Positions 46,834 to 55,479 of a stretch of DNA of 64,000 bases are shown here, piece after piece. A model generated the notes under the pieces. The model ran no database searches. It was not told the origin of the DNA and saw only the letters and a program-made list of their open reading frames with translations. Made by a program: the position numbers and the translations under genes. The stretch comes from Sphingomonadales bacterium (lineage in GTDB: Bacteria > Pseudomonadota > Alphaproteobacteria > Sphingomonadales > Sphingomonadaceae): positions 248,001-312,000 of the forward strand of contig JADJGU010000002.1 of assembly GCA_016707885.1 (NCBI GenBank). Reading direction: 5' to 3'. Numbering within the stretch: the stretch's first letter is position 1; every line of letters begins with the position of its first letter.

Positions 46834-47787
46834 TTACAGTGAATTATATACCCTGAGCGACGTTAGCAGAAGCTGAATATCATCGGGCAATCTGCTTTCG
46901 AAACCCAGTTTTTCACCGGTAATGGGATGAATAAACCCCAATGAAACCGCGTGCAAGGCTTGTCGATTGAAATACGACTGATTTGGTCCAAATTTAAATG
47001 CTTTTCGTCGATTATTGTAAGTGAAATCTCCAACCAATGGGTGGCCGATATGTGCCATATGAACCCGAACTTGATGCGTACGCCCGGTTTCGAGCCGGCA
47101 TTCAACCAGCGACGCGTCCTTGAACTGCTCAATTGTGCGGTAATGGGTGACCGCGTGTTTGCCCTTGCCTTCAGGCAGAACGGCCATTTTTTTTCGATTG
47201 GTCGTCGAACGACCGATTTGCGTCCGGATTGTTCCGCCTGCGGGGGAGGGCTGGCCGACGACCACCGCAAAATAACGACGTTCGATGTCGTGGGTAGAGA
47301 AGAGCTTTGCCAAGCCTTCATGTGCGGCATCGGATTTGGCGACGACCAGCAGCCCCGATGTATCCCGGTCTATGCGATGGACAATTCCCGGGCGCTGAAC
47401 CCCGCCTATTCCGGACAATTTGCCTTTGCAGTGGTGGAGCAGGGCATTCACCAATGTGCCGTCGGCATGGCCTGCCGCCGGATGCACTACAAGCCCGGCA
47501 GGCTTGTTAACGATGATCAGATGTTCGTCCTCGAACACAATGTCGAGTTCGATGTCTTGCGGTGCGGCCTTGTCTGGAACCGGCGCGGGGACGGTGAGGG
47601 TGAAGGCCTGGCCCTGATGACGCTTGCTCGACGGATCAGACACAGCCTGACCAGCAATTTGCAGCGCGTCAGCCTCCAGCAAAGCCTGAATACGGGCACG
47701 CGACAGCGAGGGAATGGCTTCCGCCAGAGCGCGGTCCAGACGTCCCGGCCCCAAAATGCCGCTATGCGTGGTTACTTGCCCCTCCAT
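46834..47787 (-). CDS. rluD: 23S rRNA pseudouridine synthase, RluD type
   Basis: A 317-residue pseudouridine synthase. An N-terminal S4 domain (about residues 14-75) precedes the catalytic domain with the Asp in HRIDRDTSGLLV and ETGRTHQVRVH. RluD modifies helix 69 of 23S rRNA in E. coli; RluA/RluC are alternatives with the same motif. It sits 57 bases before rpoH on the same strand and may share its transcript. The ATG has no ribosome site upstream and lies close to a sigma-32-like promoter. Confidence 0.9.
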   Translation of the reverse strand: MEGQVTTHSGILGPGRLDRALAEAIPSLSRARIQALLEADALQIAGQAVSDPSSKRHQGQAFTLTVPAPVPDKAAPQDIELDIVFEDEHLIIVNKPAGLVVHPAAGHADGTLVNALLHHCKGKLSGIGGVQRPGIVHRIDRDTSGLLVVAKSDAAHEGLAKLFSTHDIERRYFAVVVGQPSPAGGTIRTQIGRSTTNRKKMAVLPEGKGKHAVTHYRTIEQFKDASLVECRLETGRTHQVRVHMAHIGHPLVGDFTYNNRRKAFKFGPNQSYFNRQALHAVSLGFIHPITGEKLGFESRLPDDIQLLLTSLRVYNSL

Positions 47788-47794
47788 TGCCCGA

Positions 47795-47822
47795 ATGTGG
47801 GGGCAATTTGTTGTTTATCAAG
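47795..47822 (-). promoter_or_regulatory. Possible sigma-32-like promoter before rluD-rpoH
   Basis: On the minus strand CTTG (47819-47822) is followed after 17 bases by CCCACAT (47795-47801), within two mismatches of CTTG-N17/18-CYTATNT. It would start transcription almost at the rluD ATG, implying a leaderless mRNA. Caulobacter rpoH also has a sigma-32-dependent promoter. The match is partial. Confidence 0.35.
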
Positions 47823-47927
47823 CATGGTTTGCCGATTTTGCCGTTGTAACCGCGATTGAAGGGTTGAAACGGCATTACACTGCGTTCATTGCACTGACGT
47901 CATGACCAACAGGGGATCCGGCTGACC

Positions 47928-48566
47928 ATGTCCGACAAAGATATCGACCTCGCTGCCTTACTGTGCTCGCGGCTATGCCATGATTTGCTCAGTCCGGTAG
48001 GGGCCATGAACAATGGCTTGGAACTGCTTGCGGATGAACATGATCCGGAAATGCGCAAACGCTGCATGGACCTTTTGGCAGAAAGCGCCAAATCTGCGGC
48101 CGACAAGCTAAAATTCTTTCGCCTCGCATTTGGAGCAGCAGGGGGCTTCGGTAGCGAAGTCGATCCGATGGAAGCCAAAGGGGTTATTGAGCCGCTAGTG
48201 ACCAGCGATGGTCGAACAACGCTAGAATGGATGGTTCCAGCAGGACTGATGCCCAAGCGAGCGGTCAAAATCCTGCTTAATCTTGTCCTGATCGCAAAGG
48301 ATGCTCTTGTACGAGGCGGAGTACTTCATGTCGGGGCAGAGTTTCGACCGGGTGAGCAGGAAATTGTAATTCGTGCGGTTGGTCCCAGAATAATCATGGA
48401 TCGCAGTGTGCAAGATGCTTTGACCGGAAATTTGGCAGCAAGCGAGATTGATTCCCGAACTGCTGCTGGCTGGATGGTGTACGGATTGGCCAAGCAAAAT
48501 GGCGGTCTGGTGCAGATAGCAGGACCCAGCGACGAGCAGATGGTGATTGGAGCGCTTGTCCGCTGA
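47928..48566 (+). CDS. chpT: ChpT histidine phosphotransferase
   Basis: A 212-residue ChpT-type protein. The dimerising helical hairpin carries the phospho-accepting His18 in SRLCHDLLSPVGAMNNG, and the rest is a degenerate GHKL-like domain. In Caulobacter ChpT passes phosphate from CckA to CtrA and CpdR and so links cell-cycle and ClpXP proteolysis control. CckA and CtrA are not in this window. It is followed after 84 bases by the che genes on the same strand. Confidence 0.9.
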   Translation: MSDKDIDLAALLCSRLCHDLLSPVGAMNNGLELLADEHDPEMRKRCMDLLAESAKSAADKLKFFRLAFGAAGGFGSEVDPMEAKGVIEPLVTSDGRTTLEWMVPAGLMPKRAVKILLNLVLIAKDALVRGGVLHVGAEFRPGEQEIVIRAVGPRIIMDRSVQDALTGNLAASEIDSRTAAGWMVYGLAKQNGGLVQIAGPSDEQMVIGALVR

Positions 48567-48650
48567 CTTTTGCTGTACGTAAGGTTTCGTAAGCGGTTTT
48601 TAACCAAGTTTCCTGCATAGTGTCCCAGCAATAATTACGGGACGCCCCTG

Positions 48651-51038
48651 ATGGACGATCTGCGCGAAGAGTTTATCGCTGAAACACGTGAAACGTTGGA
48701 GGTTCTTGCGGGCCAACTGGTCCAGTGGGAAAAGAATCCCGCAGATTTGGCGCTGATTGATAGCGCATTTCGTTTTGTACACACGGTTAAAGGCAGCTGT
48801 GGTTTTCTTGATCTGCCGCGCCTCCTACGTCTCAGCCACGCCGCCGAAGAATTGCTCAGCTACGCTCGTGACAGCCGTATAGAGGTATGCGAGCAATTGG
48901 TTTCCGCTGTGCTGGCGGTCATCGACCGTATCTCGGCGCTGACCGATGCGCTCGAAAGTGGAGAGGCAGTGCGCGACAATGACAGTGAACTCATTGACGC
49001 CATGCTGGCCTTCTTGCCCGCCGAACGCGACGGAAATGAATCAGGTCAATCGAATGTCGAGCCGTGGATGAGGGACGATGTCGAAGTCGTCGAAGAGCTG
49101 CAAAGTCACTCACGTAACCGGACAGTTCGGGTTTCGCTGACTTTACTCGACAAGTTGATGAACGGCATTTCTGACCTGGTGCTCGCACGCAATGAGGTGT
49201 CGCGCCAATTACGGAAAATTGGAGCCTCGGCGGAAATCGAAAATGCCTTTGGCCGATTATCCTCAACTGTAGCAGATATGCGCGACGCGATCGGCATGAT
49301 GCGTATGCAGCATATCGATCGGCTCTTCGCCTCACTGCCGCGGGCTTTGCGCGATATCAGTGTCGAGCTTGGCAAGCAGATCGACCTTACCGTTGAGGGT
49401 GGCGAAGTCGAGGTTGATCGCGAAATGGTTGAGGCGCTGCGCGACCCATTGACTCACATTTTGCGGAATGCCGCTGACCATGGCATCGAGTCCGCCGACG
49501 AACGCCGTGCGCTAGGTAAAGATCCGGTAGGCCGGATCCACGTGCAAGCACGTCAGTCCGGCAATCAAATTCTCGTTGAGATCAAAGATGATGGTCGTGG
49601 GATTGATGTTGAAAGGCTCGGGCAAAAGGCGCTCGCGCGCAAGCTTTATACGCATTCCCAGTGGCAAAAGCTCTCTGACCGCGCGAAACTGGAAACGATA
49701 TTTGCGCCGGGCCTTTCGACCGCCGATTCGGTTACTTCGATATCGGGACGCGGTGTGGGAATGGACGTTGTTCGCACCAATATGCACGCCATTGGAGGCT
49801 CGATTGATTTAGAGAATGAAGAAGGGCAGGGGCTGCGGATAACGCTTCGCCTTCCGCTGACATTGTCGATCATTGCCGGACTGTCGCTGCGTGCTGGCGG
49901 CCAAACATTCGGCATTTCCAGATCGTCAATTGTTGAGATTATCTCGGTCACAAACAAGAATGTCGAACTGGAAAACCTGGGCGGGATGGTCATCGCGAAA
50001 GTGCGGGGAGCGCGTCTAGCTTATGCCAAGCTGGAGAGCATTCTCGGTTTGGAAGAATCGCCCGAAAGCGCCGATACGGGCCGTACATTGATCATTGTTC
50101 GTCCTGCTGTTGGCGCAGTCTTTGCGCTCGACGTTGAAGCTGTCGTCGACAATGAAGAACTTGTCGTGAAGCCAGGGGCTCCGTTGGTTATGGCAACCGG
50201 TCTTTACGCGGGCACATCACTGCCGGACAATGGCCGTCCGATGTTGCTGCTGGATGCTAGCGGACTATGTGCGGCAATCGGGTTCGACCAAGACCTGTTT
50301 GAGATCGAGTCGGTGCGCGAAGGCGCTGCGACGCAGACCGAAACACAGAAAGCCGAATCCGGATTGTTGTTTACGGCCATGGACGGTGCGAACAGGGCCA
50401 TCAGACTGTCAGCAGTCGACCGTATGGAAGACCTGGAGGTCAGTTCGATTCACGAATTGGGAGGACGGTTATGCGCCTCGCTCGATGGGAAGTTGTATGA
50501 CATTCACGGACTTAGCGACTTACCCGACTGCATGCAGATCAAGGTGCTTCGTATCTCTGATGGAGCAAATACCGTCCTGCTTGCAGTTGACGATGTTGTA
50601 GACATTTTTGCCATCGAAGGTGGCATAGACCCATCAATGTATCCGGATCGTTACGAGGGCATTGTGCACTTCGACAGCAAGCCGGTTGAACTCATTAACG
50701 CCTTTCACTTTTTCGAAAACACCGAAATTCGTGCCGTTGGACAAAGCGAGCGCCCGCTTTGTTATGTCGAATGCTCTGATGATGGCTGGGAACGGCGGAT
50801 ATTGGCGCCTTTGTTGTCGGCATCTGGCTATACCATCAGTTTCGAACCAAAAGACAAAGCCAATGCTCAAGTTGTGTTGAGTCGCGGGTCACACAGTATA
50901 TCGTCCTCACAAGATGGACGGTTGCTAAAATTACGTGATTCTGTTCACCAGCAAGTTGACGAGGCGGGCAGCATCTATCGGTATGACCGGTTCGCGCTAA
51001 TTGCGGCTATTGATGCAAAAATTGCAGGGGTGCGTTGA
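48651..51038 (+). CDS. cheA: Chemotaxis histidine kinase CheA with an extra degenerate receiver-like tail
   Basis: A 795-residue CheA. An HPt domain carries His44 in HTVKGSCGFL. There is no clear P2 domain. A dimerisation helix pair follows at about 150-220, and the ATPase has HILRNAADHG, DDGRGID and GRGVGMDVV. A CheW-like domain spans about 400-540. A second CheW-like region (about 560-690) follows. The final ~100 residues (from PLCYVECSDDGWE) have the size and strand pattern of a receiver but no phospho-acceptor Asp (the strand reads VVLSRG). The signal source is unknown because no MCP gene is near. Confidence 0.9.
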   Translation: MDDLREEFIAETRETLEVLAGQLVQWEKNPADLALIDSAFRFVHTVKGSCGFLDLPRLLRLSHAAEELLSYARDSRIEVCEQLVSAVLAVIDRISALTDALESGEAVRDNDSELIDAMLAFLPAERDGNESGQSNVEPWMRDDVEVVEELQSHSRNRTVRVSLTLLDKLMNGISDLVLARNEVSRQLRKIGASAEIENAFGRLSSTVADMRDAIGMMRMQHIDRLFASLPRALRDISVELGKQIDLTVEGGEVEVDREMVEALRDPLTHILRNAADHGIESADERRALGKDPVGRIHVQARQSGNQILVEIKDDGRGIDVERLGQKALARKLYTHSQWQKLSDRAKLETIFAPGLSTADSVTSISGRGVGMDVVRTNMHAIGGSIDLENEEGQGLRITLRLPLTLSIIAGLSLRAGGQTFGISRSSIVEIISVTNKNVELENLGGMVIAKVRGARLAYAKLESILGLEESPESADTGRTLIIVRPAVGAVFALDVEAVVDNEELVVKPGAPLVMATGLYAGTSLPDNGRPMLLLDASGLCAAIGFDQDLFEIESVREGAATQTETQKAESGLLFTAMDGANRAIRLSAVDRMEDLEVSSIHELGGRLCASLDGKLYDIHGLSDLPDCMQIKVLRISDGANTVLLAVDDVVDIFAIEGGIDPSMYPDRYEGIVHFDSKPVELINAFHFFENTEIRAVGQSERPLCYVECSDDGWERRILAPLLSASGYTISFEPKDKANAQVVLSRGSHSISSSQDGRLLKLRDSVHQQVDEAGSIYRYDRFALIAAIDAKIAGVR

Positions 51039-51039
51039 G

Positions 51040-51474
51040 ATGCAAGAGCTGTTTCTAATCGCGCAGATAGATGACACCGAAGTCGCTATTAGCAGCGATA
51101 TCGTTGAATCGGTGGTCACCGTCGGAGAAGTCGTATCGGTGCCTGGTTGTAAACCGGTTGTAGCCGGACTGTTCGCATTGCGGAGCCGCGTCCTGACTCT
51201 CATCGATTGCCAATATCGGGTGACGGGCAAGCGCAAAGCCACAGAGCGCGGGATGCTGGCGATAATAGCAGGAATTGGCGGCCACAATTTCGGATTGCTG
51301 GTGGACAAGGTCTTCGATGTTGTCTCGGTCGACGATTCCAGCATCCACCCCGCCGTGAAACTCGATCCGCGCTGGAAATCCATGGTTTCTCGCCTTATCG
51401 AAATCGAAGGACGTATGGTCATGGCGCTCGATCCGGAAGCTTTGGTTGCCGTCGATATGGCACTCGCCGCCTAA
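51040..51474 (+). CDS. cheW: CheW coupling protein
   Basis: A 144-residue CheW that links receptors to CheA. The core FALRSRVLTLIDCQYRV and the C-terminal strands around LLVDKVFDVVSVDDSS are typical. It starts one base after the cheA stop. The ATG at 51040 follows AGGGG. It is short and has no extra domain. Confidence 0.9.
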   Translation: MQELFLIAQIDDTEVAISSDIVESVVTVGEVVSVPGCKPVVAGLFALRSRVLTLIDCQYRVTGKRKATERGMLAIIAGIGGHNFGLLVDKVFDVVSVDDSSIHPAVKLDPRWKSMVSRLIEIEGRMVMALDPEALVAVDMALAA

Positions 51475-51505
51475 GTTACAAATTAGGCTGAATTGCAGCC
51501 GGCCA

Positions 51506-51520
51506 TTAACCGCTCAATAA
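51506..51520 (+). promoter_or_regulatory. CtrA-like box upstream of cheY
   Basis: TTAA-N7-ATAA at 51506-51520 differs by one base from TTAA-N7-TTAA and lies 44 bases before the cheY ATG. A TTAACCA half-site also precedes cheA at 48600-48606. CtrA control of chemotaxis genes is known in other alphaproteobacteria. A short match like this can be chance. Confidence 0.3.
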
Positions 51521-51530
51521 CAGCCCTGCG

Positions 51531-51553
51531 CTAAACCGGCTTCATCGGTTTAG
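51531..51553 (+). promoter_or_regulatory. Hairpin at the cheY ribosome site
   Basis: CTAAACCG (51531-51538) pairs perfectly with CGGTTTAG (51546-51553), seven-base loop. Its right arm ends in the AGGGG that serves as the cheY ribosome site (51552-51556), so folding could reduce cheY translation. Another short hairpin, GCCTAA/TTAGGC (51469-51488), straddles the cheW stop. Confidence 0.4.
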
Positions 51554-51563
51554 GGGACTAACA

Positions 51564-51926
51564 ATGAAATCCTGCCTTATTGTCGATGATAGCAAAGTCA
51601 TCCGCAAGGTTGCTCGCCATATACTCGAGACACTTCAGTTCACGGTTGATGAAGCAACCGATGGCACCGAAGCGCTCGAATACTGCTCTGCGGCTGCACC
51701 CGACGTGATTCTGCTCGACTGGAATATGCCCGTGATGAGCGGGATGGACTTTCTGCGCGCTTATCGGGCGACGGGCAAAAGCAATGCCAAGATCATCTTT
51801 TGCACAACCGAAAACGGGATCGGCCATATTCAGGCAGCGATCAGCGCTGGCGCCGACGAATATGTCATGAAGCCGTTCGATCGGGAAACGCTGGAAGCGA
51901 AGCTCCAAATCGTCGGCTGCATGTAA
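51564..51926 (+). CDS. cheY: CheY single-domain response regulator
   Basis: A 120-residue receiver. Asp8 and Asp9 in IVDDSKVIRK bind metal, Asp52 in LLDWNMPVMSG accepts phosphate, Thr81 and Lys103 (YVMKPFD) complete the site. There is no output domain. The phosphoryl donor is presumably CheA upstream. The true target may be a flagellar switch or another process, since no flagellar genes are visible here. Confidence 0.92.
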   Translation: MKSCLIVDDSKVIRKVARHILETLQFTVDEATDGTEALEYCSAAAPDVILLDWNMPVMSGMDFLRAYRATGKSNAKIIFCTTENGIGHIQAAISAGADEYVMKPFDRETLEAKLQIVGCM

Positions 51927-51940
51927 GTATCTGATTGCCA

Positions 51941-53026
51941 ATGTCCTCGGTTTCCACCTTGAACCGCGTCAGCGAACGATCTGCATCCCGACCGATACGG
52001 GTCGTGCTGGTGGACGACAGCAATGTTGTAAGATCGATTTTCGCTCGAGTGCTCGGACAAAGCGGGCAAGTGGATGTGGCCGGAGAAGCCTCCAATAGCG
52101 CAGAAGCATTGGCGCTGCTCGCAAGAGTCAGGGCTGATATCATTTTGCTCGATATCGAAATGCCGGATCGATCAGGCCTGGATGCGTTGCCCGACATTCT
52201 GGACGCAGCAAATGGCGCAAGGGTGATGGTAGTTTCCTCTTTTGTGGAGGAAAATGGACCGGCGGCGATCCGGGCTTTGGAACTTGGAGCCTGCGACACG
52301 CTCTCCAAACCGGGTAAGTTCGGTTTTGCCGGTCGCTTTCCCGAACTGCTTGTAGAAAAGGTCATCCGACTTGGCAGTACTGCACGTCTTAATCGTCGGC
52401 CAAATACTGCTGCATTTGATGCTGTCATCACGCCCGATGGGCTCTCGCTCGGTAAACCGGGCTGTATAGCCATTGGGGCATCGACGGGAGGCATTCCGGT
52501 CATTTTCGATATCGTCCGCAATCTACCAAAAGCGCTCGAATGTCCGATTTTTATCGCGCAGCATTTGCCTGATGCGTTCATGGAATTTTTTGCACGCCAG
52601 CTCTCGGCGCATACTAGTCGCAAGGTATTGGTGCCAAAAGCGGGGACAGTAATAGAAAACAACACCATCTATGTGTCACCTGCCAGTGCGCACCTTATTT
52701 GCGGCCAACGTGGCGCGCACAAGATTGTCGACCATCTCGATTATTACCCGGATAGCCGATACAGCCCTTCGGTCGACGCCCTGTTCGTCTCAGTCGCTGA
52801 GATTTACGGTCAGGACGCGTTGGCTATTGTTCTCAGTGGAATGGGAAATGACGGAGCCGTGGGCGCGAAGGCGCTGGCGGTGAATAATGCCCGCGTTATT
52901 GTTCAGGATGCGGAGAGTTCGGTGGTTTGGGGCATGCCGGGTGCAGTTGCCAAAGCAGGCTCTGCAAATGCCATTTTGCCGCCGGCCCATCTGATACGCT
53001 ATCTCGCCAAGGTCGCCGCAGGATGA
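51941..53026 (+). CDS. cheB: CheB methylesterase response regulator
   Basis: A 361-residue CheB. The receiver domain has VVLVDDSNVVRS and the phospho-acceptor Asp in ILLDIEMPDRSG. The methylesterase domain has the catalytic Ser in GASTGGIPVI, His in AQHLPDAF and Asp in SGMGNDGA. CheB removes methyl groups from MCPs to reset signalling. The ATG at 51941 is preferred over a TTG two codons earlier. It lies 14 bases after cheY and overlaps cheR by ATGA. Confidence 0.93.
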   Translation: MSSVSTLNRVSERSASRPIRVVLVDDSNVVRSIFARVLGQSGQVDVAGEASNSAEALALLARVRADIILLDIEMPDRSGLDALPDILDAANGARVMVVSSFVEENGPAAIRALELGACDTLSKPGKFGFAGRFPELLVEKVIRLGSTARLNRRPNTAAFDAVITPDGLSLGKPGCIAIGASTGGIPVIFDIVRNLPKALECPIFIAQHLPDAFMEFFARQLSAHTSRKVLVPKAGTVIENNTIYVSPASAHLICGQRGAHKIVDHLDYYPDSRYSPSVDALFVSVAEIYGQDALAIVLSGMGNDGAVGAKALAVNNARVIVQDAESSVVWGMPGAVAKAGSANAILPPAHLIRYLAKVAAG

Positions 53027-53892
53027 GCGAAGCCGCTGCCAGCAAGGCGCATCTGAAGCTCGCCGAATTGCTGGCGCGCGAAACGGGACAACAACTTCTC
53101 GCCAATCGGCACTGGCGCGTCGAAATGGCGCTTAAGCCGTTGATGCGAAAACACTCAATTCCGGATATTGCCATGCTGGCCTCGCTATTGGGTGAAGATG
53201 GAGACAGGGCCTTGCAAACCGAATGTGTTGAATCGATGATCAACAACGAAACCTGCTTTTTTCGGGATCAGGCAAATTTTGCGTTGCTTACCGGACCGGT
53301 TCTCGATTCGATCCGTGCGGCACGTGCTTCGACAAAAAAGCTGCGTATCTGGTCTGCTGCCTGCTCCACCGGGCAGGAACCACTTTCGCTTGCCATCGCG
53401 TTTCTTGAAAATGCTGAAAAGTGGCGGGATTGGTCTATCCAGATTTTCGCCACAGACATATCGACTTTGGCGCTCAGCAAAGCTCGCAAAGGTGTGTATT
53501 CGCAGTTTGAAATCCAGCGAGGCTTGCCTGTGATGCTGATGCTCAAATATTTTGATCAGGTTGATGGCGAATGGGCAGCACGTGAGCCGGTGCGCAAAAT
53601 GGTAACATTTGCGCAGCACAATCTTTTGCAGTCGTCGCGGCCGTTGGGCCAGTTTGATCTGGTGCTATGCCGCAACATGTTGATGTATCTGTGCGATGAT
53701 CGCAGGCGTGACGTTCTGGAGAATTTGGCTAATGCTACTGCGCCAGACGGATATCTTATGCTGGGCGCCGCTGAAACAGTGATTGGCCAGACGTCCAGAT
53801 TTGAAGCGTCACGCGAGTTTCGCGGATTTTACGAGCGGTCGAAAGCGGTCCCGTCCGGCGCGTTAAATCTCCAAGTGTCGCGTCGATCCTGA
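53023..53892 (+). CDS. cheR: CheR chemotaxis methyltransferase
   Basis: A 289-residue MCP methyltransferase. An N-terminal helical domain (about residues 1-80) includes NNETCFFRD. The SAM site is IWSAACSTGQEPLS and the later motif VLCRNMLMYL is the family signature. It overlaps the cheB stop in ATGA. With cheA, cheW, cheY and cheB it forms a near-complete adaptation system, but no receptor, cheD or cheZ is present in the window. Confidence 0.93.
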   Translation: MSEAAASKAHLKLAELLARETGQQLLANRHWRVEMALKPLMRKHSIPDIAMLASLLGEDGDRALQTECVESMINNETCFFRDQANFALLTGPVLDSIRAARASTKKLRIWSAACSTGQEPLSLAIAFLENAEKWRDWSIQIFATDISTLALSKARKGVYSQFEIQRGLPVMLMLKYFDQVDGEWAAREPVRKMVTFAQHNLLQSSRPLGQFDLVLCRNMLMYLCDDRRRDVLENLANATAPDGYLMLGAAETVIGQTSRFEASREFRGFYERSKAVPSGALNLQVSRRS

Positions 53893-53927
53893 AACCGTCT
53901 TTGCTTGAATCTGACGCCACCGAGCGT

Positions 53928-54629
53928 ATGGATTACAGTATGATCTGGAATCCATCCCCCAATTTTGGTGAGCGAACGCTGCCGATTACGATGCTGGTGC
54001 TGCACTACACCGGCATGAAAAGCGGCGCGGCGGCGATTGACTGGCTGGCGAACCCGGCTTCCAAAGTGTCGGCGCACTACGTCGTCGATGAAGATGGCCA
54101 GATAGTCCATATGGTCCGCGAAGAGCAACGCGCGCAACATGCGGGCCTTTCTTATTGGCGGGGCATAACCGATTGCAACAGTGCCAGTATAGGGATCGAA
54201 ATCGTCAATCCCGGGCATGAATGGGGCTATCGACCGTTTCCCGAAGAGCAAATGGCTGCCCTGGTGCCGTTGGTAGCAGAAATTGTGCGTACTTATTCAA
54301 TTCCTCCACGCAATGTCGTCGGACACAGCGATGTTGCCCCGGCGCGCAAGGAAGATCCGGGTGAACTTTTTGATTGGGAGCGTTTGGCAAAGCTGGGATT
54401 GGCTGTACCGCGCCCGACCAAGAACCTTGTCGATCCAGGCTGGGGGGATGCCGCCTTCCTGTTGGCACTCGAACGCTATGGCTATGGCATTGCGGATGGC
54501 CCCAAGGCCGTTGTCGCGTTCCAGCGCCGTTTTCGGCCTGAAAATGTCGATGGCGTAATCGATGGCCAATGCCGCGCGATCCTTTGGAGCCTGCTCTTGG
54601 AACATGAAGGCGGACCTGCTATCGGCTGA
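53928..54629 (+). CDS. AmiD-type N-acetylmuramoyl-L-alanine amidase
   Basis: A 233-residue amidase_2 enzyme. Zinc ligands are in VLHYTG, in VVGHSDVAP and in the KEDPGELFDW block that carries the last acidic residue; SAHYVVDEDGQIV is the substrate strand. A C-terminal helical domain (about 165-230) resembles the peptidoglycan-binding module of AmiD. There is no signal peptide visible, so it may be cytoplasmic (AmpD-like recycling) or unconventional. The ATG at 53928 is preferred over a TTG nine codons upstream. rnpB follows directly. Confidence 0.88.
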   Translation: MDYSMIWNPSPNFGERTLPITMLVLHYTGMKSGAAAIDWLANPASKVSAHYVVDEDGQIVHMVREEQRAQHAGLSYWRGITDCNSASIGIEIVNPGHEWGYRPFPEEQMAALVPLVAEIVRTYSIPPRNVVGHSDVAPARKEDPGELFDWERLAKLGLAVPRPTKNLVDPGWGDAAFLLALERYGYGIADGPKAVVAFQRRFRPENVDGVIDGQCRAILWSLLLEHEGGPAIG

Positions 54630-54632
54630 TGC

Positions 54633-55014
54633 GCCAGAGGGTCGGGCGACCGCCGGTACTTCGCTTGCGAGGTGCGGGAGGAAAGTCCGGGCTCCAGCGA
54701 GGAACGGTGCCGGATAACTTCCGGCTGGGGTAACCCAAGGGAAAGTGCCACAGAAAGCATACCGCCACGGCTTCGGTCGGGTAAGGGCGAAAGGGTGCGG
54801 CAAGAGCGCACCGCGCGGGCGGCAACGTCGGCGGCACGGCAAACCCCACCGGGAGCAAAATCGAATAGGGGCGGCACATGGCATCCTCCTGCCAGTCGCC
54901 CGGGTTGATTGCTTGACCCTTGTTGCAAGACACGGGCTAGAGGAATGGTCGCCTATCCCGTCAATGCTTTGTGCGGAGACGGGTGGACAGAACCCGGCTT
55001 ACAGACCCTCTGGC
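54633..55014 (+). ncRNA. rnpB: RNase P RNA (bacterial class A)
   Basis: The conserved core of RNase P RNA is visible: GAGGAAAGTCCGGGCTCC near the 5' end, ACCCCACCGGGAGCAA in the middle, and AGAGGAATGGTCGCC then ACAGAACCCGGCTTACAG near the 3' end. The terminal P1 helix GCCAGAGGGTC pairs with GACCCTCTGGC. It is the ribozyme that matures the 5' ends of tRNAs. It lies 3 bases after the amidase stop. The end of the following antisense gene overlaps it. Confidence 0.95.
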
Positions 55015-55388
55015 ACTTTTCTCCAATAGAAATATATTACGCCGAGAATTGTCAGTACAATGGCTTCGACCATCATCGGTTCGATTACGCGCGGCGCATT
55101 GCCATCAATGCCAAGGCTCACTAACCGGCCCAATAGTGCCAGCGCAGGGAGTAGCCACGTCGCCAACAGCCAAGTTGCGCTCCGTTTCCCAGCAGCAATG
55201 AAGGCAAACACCGCAATTGCGAGGAAAAGGCCGCCTATGTCCGCCCGGATATTGGCCGAACCGATCGCACCCATCACCTCGATACCGCGAGCTTCGGCTA
55301 AGGTTTCAACGGCAAACCAATGCTGTAAAACGGAGAGCAACGACAACAAGCCAATTAGGGCTACCAAAGTACGTGAAAACAACATCAT
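54999..55388 (-). CDS. DUF4345-like membrane protein, 3' end antisense to rnpB
   Basis: A 129-residue protein with four hydrophobic helices (SRTLVALIGLLSLLSVLQ; a second near 45-66; a third near 70-88; a fourth near 105-122), in the style of DUF4345. A GGGAGGG precedes the ATG at 55388. The last codons and the stop lie within the rnpB P1 region, so the final residues KVPEGL are encoded by the complement of the RNase P helix. Function is unknown. Confidence 0.68.
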   Translation of the reverse strand: MMLFSRTLVALIGLLSLLSVLQHWFAVETLAEARGIEVMGAIGSANIRADIGGLFLAIAVFAFIAAGKRSATWLLATWLLPALALLGRLVSLGIDGNAPRVIEPMMVEAIVLTILGVIYFYWRKVPEGL

Positions 55389-55479
55389 GGCGGGCAATCC
55401 CTCCCTTTTTATTTACATAATGTCTTGATTGTGGTTGTCTCTCATCTGGAAGGTCGGTTTATTACTGAGGGGAAACCAA

